Assembly (NCBI RefSeq): GCF_013359595.1
Contig: NZ_JABFMP010000017.1
Coordinates: forward strand, 1-64,000
DNA: 64,000 bases
Source of the DNA: Pseudomonas sp. C1C7
GTDB lineage: Bacteria > Pseudomonadota > Gammaproteobacteria > Pseudomonadales > Pseudomonadaceae
Direction of reading: 5' to 3'
Made by a program: the position numbers and the translations under genes. A model generated the notes under the pieces. The model was not told the origin of the DNA. It did not search any database and worked only from the letters and a program-made list of their open reading frames with translations. Shown in pieces: positions 59,215 to 64,000 of this stretch (position 1 is the stretch's first letter; each line of letters begins with the position of its first letter).

Positions 59215-59946
59215 TTACTTCGCGCTCAGCGCCAGTTTGGCGACTTGTGGCGCAGGCTGATAGCCCGGAATGACCTGACCGTCAGCCAAAACGATGGCCG
59301 GCGTACCGTTCACGCCAATCGACTGGCCGAGGGCGAACTGCCTGGAGACCGGGTTATCGCACTTGGCGGCCTTGATTTCCTTGCCGTCGACCATCTGATC
59401 CATGGCCGCTTTCTTGTCCTTGGAGCACCACACGGCTTGCAGTTGCTCGTCACCCGGCGAACCCAGGCCCTGGCGCGGGAAGGCAACATAACGCACTTCG
59501 ATGCCGCGCTTGTTCAGCTCCGGCACTTCGGCGTGCAGTTTGTGGCAGTACGGGCAGGTGGTGTCGGTGAACACGGTGATGTGCGACTTGGTTTCGCCCA
59601 CGGCCGGATAGACTACGGTTTCGGCAACCGGGATTTCGTTGATCAACTTGGAGATGCCCAGGCGCTCGGTTTTCTCGGTCAGGTTGACCGGCTTGCCGTC
59701 CTTGAGCTGGAACATGTAGCCCTGGACGACGTACTGGCCGTCGGCGCTGGCGTAAAGCACGCGGCTGCCCTTGAGCTTGACTTCGTACAGGCCCGGCAAG
59801 GGACTTGCGGTGATGGTTTCTACCGGCACTTCGAGCTGGAGGTTTTCCAGGCTTTTACGGATGGCTTTGTCGGCCGCGTCATCGGCGACGGCAAAGGTGC
59901 TGACCAGCGCAATGGCGGCCGCGGCGAAAATCTGGGTCAGACGCAT
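59215..59946 (-). CDS. dsbC: Thiol:disulfide interchange protein DsbC
   Basis: 243 residues. Periplasmic disulfide isomerase. Signal peptide to about residue 21 (STFAVA), N-terminal dimerisation domain, then the thioredoxin domain with the CPYC active site (Cys131, Cys134) and cis-Pro region VNGTPAIVLADG. Start 59946 (MRLTQIF) chosen; the frame reaches 59994 without a ribosome binding site. Between xerD and hom, as in other pseudomonads. Confidence 0.95.
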   Translation of the reverse strand: MRLTQIFAAAAIALVSTFAVADDAADKAIRKSLENLQLEVPVETITASPLPGLYEVKLKGSRVLYASADGQYVVQGYMFQLKDGKPVNLTEKTERLGISKLINEIPVAETVVYPAVGETKSHITVFTDTTCPYCHKLHAEVPELNKRGIEVRYVAFPRQGLGSPGDEQLQAVWCSKDKKAAMDQMVDGKEIKAAKCDNPVSRQFALGQSIGVNGTPAIVLADGQVIPGYQPAPQVAKLALSAK

Positions 59947-60103
59947 GTGAACTCCTGAAGGCGGACAAATGGGAGGCTCAGAAGCCGGTAGCAAAATACC
60001 GGGTCATAACCGCCCATCGTGCAAACCGGAGAAGCCTATCACATAAGGTTGGCGGGGCCGAATGCGCCTGTCGCAAGACATTTGCTCGTGCAGGGCTTTT
60101 TGT

Positions 60104-60131
60104 TGTGGGAGCGGGCTTGCTCGCTCCCACA
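60104..60131. repeat. REP hairpin after xerD
   Basis: TGTGGGAGCG and CGCTCCCACA, perfect 10-bp stem with an 8-base loop, 11 bases beyond the xerD stop. Confidence 0.75.
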
Positions 60132-60142
60132 GGGGTACGTGC

Positions 60143-61039
60143 TCAGCCGCGAGGATGGTGCCTGGCGTGCAGATCCTGCAAACGCGCCCGGGCGACGTGG
60201 GTGTAGATCTGGGTTGTCGACAGGTCGCTGTGGCCCAGCAGCATCTGCACCACCCGCAGGTCGGCGCCGTGGTTGAGCAGGTGGGTGGCGAAGGCGTGGC
60301 GCAGGGTATGCGGCGATAGCGACTTGCCGATGCCCGCGACCTTGGCCTGGTGCTTGATCCGGTGCCAGAAGGTCTGCCGCGTCATCTGTTCGCCGCGCTG
60401 GCTGGGGAACAGTACGTCACTGGGGCGCCCGCCGAGCAATTCGGCCCGACCATCGCGCATGTAGCGCTCGACCCAGACAATCGCCTCCTCGCCCATTGGC
60501 ACCAGCCGCTCCTTGCTGCCCTTGCCCATCACCCGCAGCACGCCCTGGCGAAGGTTGACCTGCTCCAGGGTCAGGCTGATCAGCTCGGTTACCCGCAGGC
60601 CGCAGGCGTACAGCACTTCAAGCATGGCCCTATCGCGCTGACCGATCGCTTCGCTCAGGTCCGGCGCCTTGAGCAACGCTTCGACGTCGGCTTCCGACAG
60701 GGATTTGGGCAATGGCCTGCCAAGCTGCGGCATATCGACCCGCAGCGTCGGGTCGACGGCGATCAGCTTTTCCCGCAGCAGATAGCGGTAGAACCCGCGA
60801 ACACCGGAAAGGAATCGCGCGGTGGAACGGGGCTTGTAGTTCTGCTCCACGCGCCAGGCCAGGTGATCGAGGATCAATTCGCGCCCGGCATTGGCCAGTT
60901 CCAGGCCTTTGTCCTGTAGCCAGCCGTTGAACAGGGCCAGGTCACTTCGATAGGCATCACGGGTGTTATCGGAAAGGCCTTTCTCCAGCCAGAGGGCGTC
61001 GAGGAATTGGTCTATCAGGGGATGATCGATGGCAGGCAT
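60143..61039 (-). CDS. xerD: Site-specific tyrosine recombinase XerD
   Basis: 298 residues. Works with XerC at dif to resolve chromosome dimers. An N-terminal SAM-like domain precedes the catalytic domain with Arg in CGLRVTEL, Lys in MGKGSKERL, HTLRHAFATHLL and the nucleophile Tyr in TTQIYTHV. Start MPAIDHPL at 61039. Housekeeping position next to dsbC; not part of an integron or phage. Confidence 0.97.
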   Translation of the reverse strand: MPAIDHPLIDQFLDALWLEKGLSDNTRDAYRSDLALFNGWLQDKGLELANAGRELILDHLAWRVEQNYKPRSTARFLSGVRGFYRYLLREKLIAVDPTLRVDMPQLGRPLPKSLSEADVEALLKAPDLSEAIGQRDRAMLEVLYACGLRVTELISLTLEQVNLRQGVLRVMGKGSKERLVPMGEEAIVWVERYMRDGRAELLGGRPSDVLFPSQRGEQMTRQTFWHRIKHQAKVAGIGKSLSPHTLRHAFATHLLNHGADLRVVQMLLGHSDLSTTQIYTHVARARLQDLHARHHPRG

Positions 61040-61146
61040 GGGCTCTCTAGACACGCAGCTTTTAATTGCGCGCAAAAAATCGGGAGGACTGTTTAAACGA
61101 CCGCTAGTCTTTCATAGCGCGCTATTTCAAGGAACCGGGAGCTGCA

Positions 61147-62958
61147 ATGAGCGAACAGCAGATACTGTTGGCGTTTGGGGGAATTGGCGCCGCAGCGCTG
61201 GGCTGTCAGTGGCTGGCATGGCGCTTGAAGCTGCCGGCGATTCTGTTTTTGCTGCTGACCGGCATATTGGTTGGCCCTGTCTTGCATCTGCTCGACCCAC
61301 AGGAAATGTTCGGCCCCCTGCTGATGCCGCTGGTGTCCCTGGCCGTAGCACTGATCCTGTTTGAAGGCAGTCTGACCTTGCATCTGTCGGAGTGGCGCGA
61401 AGTCGGCAGTGTCGTGCGTCGCCTGGTCACCCTGGGTGCGCTCGCCACCTGGGTGGTCATTGCCGTGGCTACTCACTGGCTGTTGGGGTTCGACTGGATG
61501 CTCGCGACGCTGTTCGGCAGCCTGACCCTGGTCACCGGCCCGACGGTCATCGTGCCCATGTTGCGGGTCGTCCGGCCGAAAGCGTCGATCGCCAACATCC
61601 TGCGCTGGGAAGGCATCGTCATCGACCCCATCGGCGCACTCCTGGCGGTTGTGGTCTACAGCTTCATCATCGCCAGCGCCAAGGACAGCGGGCTGTCGCA
61701 AAGCCTGCTCACATTTGCCGGGGTGATTCTGTGCGGCAGCCTGTTCGGCATCGCGGGCGGCTGGATTCTGGGAACGATCATTCGTCGGCACTGGCTACCG
61801 GAGTACCTGCACAATCTGGCGTCCCTGGCGGCGGTACTGGGCATTTTCATCGCCTCCAGCGAAGTGATGAATGAATCCGGCCTGTTGGCGGTGACCTTGA
61901 TGGGCATGTGGCTGGCCAACATGAAGGGCGTCGATGTGCGGCACATCCTGCACTTCAAGGAAAACCTGAGTGTCCTGCTGATTTCCGGGCTGTTCATTTT
62001 GCTCGCGGCGCGCCTGGACCTCGATGCCCTGATTGCACTCGGGCCGCTGGTGCTGATTCTGCTGTTGATCATTCAATTCATCGCCCGCCCATTGAACGTA
62101 TTGCTGTGCACGGCAGGTTCGAGCCTGAGCTGGCGTGAACGGGCCCTGCTGGCATGGATTGCACCCCGAGGTATCGTCGCGGCAGCTGTGTCGGCGGTCT
62201 TCGCCATCCGACTGGACGAAATCGGTCACGAAGGTGCGCTGTTGCTGGTACCGCTGACGTTTGCGGTGATCATCGGCACCGTAGTGCTACAAAGCGCGAC
62301 GGCACGCCCGCTGGCGCGCATGCTGCAGGTTGCCGAGCCAGCACCGACTGGCTTTCTGATCATCGGTGCCAATGGCCCTGCCCGCACGCTGGGCATAACA
62401 CTGCAACAACTGGGCACCCGCGTGCTGCTGACCGACTCGAGCTGGGAAAATATCCGCGCAGCACGGATGGACGGCTTGCCGACGTATTTCGGCAACCCCG
62501 CCTCACAACATGCCGACGCGCATCTGGATCTGGTGGGGCTTGGGCATTTGCTGGCCCTGTCTCCGTCGGGCGAAATGAACACCCTGGCGTTGATGCGTTT
62601 TCGTCATGATTTTGGTCATCAGCGGATGTTCGGCCTGACCAGCGGCCAGGAAAGTCGCCGCTCTGACAAGCATCGAACCAGCCTGGAACATCGCGCCAAC
62701 CAACTGGGCAGTGAGGCGTTGACCTACAGCAAATTTGCCAGCCAGTTGAGCCAGGGTGCCGAGCTGTACACCACGACATTGAAGGAAGGTTTCGGTTGGG
62801 ATGACTATCGTGCGTTGCACGGCGATCGCGCGACATTGCTGTTCATGCGCGACGATAGCGGATGGGTGCACGTGGTGACGCCGGATAGCGATTTGATGCC
62901 GTCGGCGGGGTGGACGTTGCTGGCCCTGATTCAGCCTGAGACCGCCAGCGCCGCTTAA
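61147..62958 (+). CDS. Cation/proton antiporter with C-terminal TrkA-N domain
   Basis: 603 residues. About 12-13 membrane helices of the CPA1 (NhaP-like) exchanger family (LFEGSLTLHLSEW; TLVTGPTVIVPMLRV), then a cytosolic TrkA-N nucleotide-binding domain from about residue 400 (GFLIIGANGPARTLGITL) and a further regulatory tail. Exchanges Na+ or K+ for protons. Divergent from xerD. The nucleotide-binding GxNGxA motif differs from the usual GxGxxG. Confidence 0.9.
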   Translation: MSEQQILLAFGGIGAAALGCQWLAWRLKLPAILFLLLTGILVGPVLHLLDPQEMFGPLLMPLVSLAVALILFEGSLTLHLSEWREVGSVVRRLVTLGALATWVVIAVATHWLLGFDWMLATLFGSLTLVTGPTVIVPMLRVVRPKASIANILRWEGIVIDPIGALLAVVVYSFIIASAKDSGLSQSLLTFAGVILCGSLFGIAGGWILGTIIRRHWLPEYLHNLASLAAVLGIFIASSEVMNESGLLAVTLMGMWLANMKGVDVRHILHFKENLSVLLISGLFILLAARLDLDALIALGPLVLILLLIIQFIARPLNVLLCTAGSSLSWRERALLAWIAPRGIVAAAVSAVFAIRLDEIGHEGALLLVPLTFAVIIGTVVLQSATARPLARMLQVAEPAPTGFLIIGANGPARTLGITLQQLGTRVLLTDSSWENIRAARMDGLPTYFGNPASQHADAHLDLVGLGHLLALSPSGEMNTLALMRFRHDFGHQRMFGLTSGQESRRSDKHRTSLEHRANQLGSEALTYSKFASQLSQGAELYTTTLKEGFGWDDYRALHGDRATLLFMRDDSGWVHVVTPDSDLMPSAGWTLLALIQPETASAA

Positions 62959-62970
62959 ATCGCAGGCAAC

Positions 62971-62998
62971 AAAAAAGCAGCCCGTAGGCTGCTTTTTT
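62971..62998. terminator. Bidirectional terminator between the antiporter gene and rplS
   Basis: AAAAAAGCAGCC-cgta-GGCTGCTTTTTT, perfect stem with U tracts on both strands, between convergent genes. Confidence 0.92.
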
Positions 62999-63016
62999 CT
63001 GCATCGGAAGCTGGAC

Positions 63017-63367
63017 TTAAGCCAGTTTTTCCTTGATGCGAGCTGCTTTACCCGACAGGTCGCGCAGGTAGTACAGCTTGGCTTTACGTACGTCACCGCG
63101 ACGCTTGACAGCCATGCTGTCGATCTGCGGGCTGTAGGTCTGGAAAGTACGCTCTACGCCAACACCGTTGGAGATTTTACGAACGGTGAATGCACTGTTC
63201 ACGCCGCGGTTACGCTTGGCGATTACAACGCCTTCGAACGCTTGCAGACGGGAACGATCGCCTTCCTTCACTTTCACCTGAACGACAATGGTGTCGCCCG
63301 GGGCAAAGGCTGGGATCTCTTTGGTCATCTGCTCTGCTTCGAGTGCAAGGATGATTTTGTTGGTCAT
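63017..63367 (-). CDS. rplS: 50S ribosomal protein L19
   Basis: 116 residues, full length. Located at the 30S-50S interface. Family signatures: [22 protein letters not shown] and [22 protein letters not shown]. Last gene of the rpsP-rimM-trmD-rplS operon, 45 bases after trmD. Confidence 0.99.
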   Translation of the reverse strand: MTNKIILALEAEQMTKEIPAFAPGDTIVVQVKVKEGDRSRLQAFEGVVIAKRNRGVNSAFTVRKISNGVGVERTFQTYSPQIDSMAVKRRGDVRKAKLYYLRDLSGKAARIKEKLA

Positions 63368-63412
63368 GCTGTGCTCCTAAGGTAAATCGTCTGATCTACC
63401 ATCGATACGTTG

Positions 63413-64000
63413 TTAACTATCGTCCCGCTCGCGGAGATATTCCTCGAGCAGCTTCTTCTCTTCTCCAGAAAGCGAGCGGCTTTCCAGAAGATCGACGCGT
63501 CGTTCATAGGTCCGACCAAGGGACTGCTGTAAACGCCAACGCCGGATGTGCGCGTGATTGCCACTTAGCAACACGTCGGGAACACGCTGATCCGCATACA
63601 CCTCAGGTCGGGTGTAGTGCGGGCAATCCAGCAGACCATCCGTAAAGGAATCTTCCTCGGCGGAGTCCGCATGCCCTAAAGCTCCAGGCAGCAGTCGTGT
63701 AACCGCATCGATCAGGACCATCGCCGGCAGCTCGCCGCCAGACAGTACATAGTCGCCAATCGACCACTCTTCATCGACATGAGCCTCAATAAAGCGCTCG
63801 TCAATGCCTTCGTAACGACCGGCAATCAGGATCAATGCATCCAGATTCGCCAGATCGCGTACCGCCGACTGATTCAGCTGACGGCCTTGGGGGGACAGGT
63901 AAATCACCTTCGCTCCCTCCCCGGCGGCTGCCTTGGCCTGAACCAACGCGTCTTCCAGGGGCTTGATCTTCATCACCATGCCCGGACCACCGCCAAATGG
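63413..64000 (-). CDS. trmD: tRNA (guanine-N1)-methyltransferase TrmD, partial (5' end outside window)
   Basis: C-terminal 195 residues; the frame runs through the window edge ([19 protein letters not shown]), so the N-terminus is missing. Methylates G37 of tRNAs. The trefoil-knot SAM site ([38 protein letters not shown]) is clear. Upstream of rplS in the standard operon. Confidence 0.98.
   Translation of the reverse strand, partial: PFGGGPGMVMKIKPLEDALVQAKAAAGEGAKVIYLSPQGRQLNQSAVRDLANLDALILIAGRYEGIDERFIEAHVDEEWSIGDYVLSGGELPAMVLIDAVTRLLPGALGHADSAEEDSFTDGLLDCPHYTRPEVYADQRVPDVLLSGNHAHIRRWRLQQSLGRTYERRVDLLESRSLSGEEKKLLEEYLRERDDS

Noticed and set aside
60143..61039. Phage or island integrase
   Set aside because: Matches housekeeping XerD by length, motifs and neighbours (dsbC, antiporter); no attachment site or mobile genes around it.

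Overview
The window is a stretch of a Pseudomonas chromosome, most likely from the P. fluorescens group. The evidence is the high GC content, the very strong conservation of recognisable Pseudomonas genes (bifA, colRS, the bfd-bfrB pair, argF, hom-thrC, rplS-trmD), Pseudomonas-style ArgR, Fur and GlpR operators, and many intergenic REP/REPIN palindromes of the types that start gtaggagc or tgtgggagc. From memory of P. aeruginosa, the gene order follows its PA4367-PA4389 block and then, from about 21.6 kb, its PA3481-PA3743 region with large omissions. I see no rRNA, tRNA, CRISPR array, prophage or insertion sequence. The right edge cuts trmD.

Layout. 0.3-2.4 kb: the c-di-GMP phosphodiesterase gene bifA. 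2.5-7.7 kb: a little-studied envelope cluster (imelysin lipoprotein, di-haem lipoprotein, second imelysin-like lipoprotein, DUF1513 Tat protein). 7.9-12.1 kb: a MexVW-type RND pump without its outer-membrane channel. 12.3-17.0 kb: the ColRS two-component system between two likely targets, an operon of methyltransferase, InaA kinase and a small exported protein on one side and a PAP2 phosphatase on the other. A match to the ColR recognition sequence lies in front of each. 17.1-21.6 kb: groESL, fxsA, a HugZ-like protein and an SDR. 21.6-25.2 kb: apbC and metG.

25.3-29.9 kb: an Rsx/Rnf-like operon (A, B, D, G, E), then nth and a small envelope-integrity gene. This is the most unusual locus. There is no rsxC, RsxB has lost its membrane anchor and gained a long RnfC-like tail, and three of the four cysteines that hold the membrane [2Fe-2S] cluster in RsxA and RsxE are replaced. 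It looks like a rewired Rsx complex.

30-31.7 kb: an orphan response regulator, an AT-rich gap and an orphan membrane protein. 31.8-43.5 kb: argG, motY, pyrC, rnt, a 2-Cys peroxiredoxin, bfd, bfrB, grxD, a molybdopterin oxidoreductase, a small gene that appears frameshifted, argF and an ABC ATPase. ArgR-type operators precede both argG and argF, and a Fur-type site lies inside the bfd promoter. 43.5-49.4 kb: phzF-like, ybaK and the glpK-glpR-glpD glycerol genes, with GlpR-type operators before glpK and glpD and no glpF beside them. 49.5-64 kb: a XenA-like flavin reductase, recJ, yaeQ, a class III CoA-transferase, a periplasmic binding-like protein, a DUF3509-like protein, thrC, hom, dsbC, xerD, a cation/proton antiporter, rplS and partial trmD.

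Comparisons with other organisms are from memory. Motifs, spacings and start choices were read directly from the sequence.
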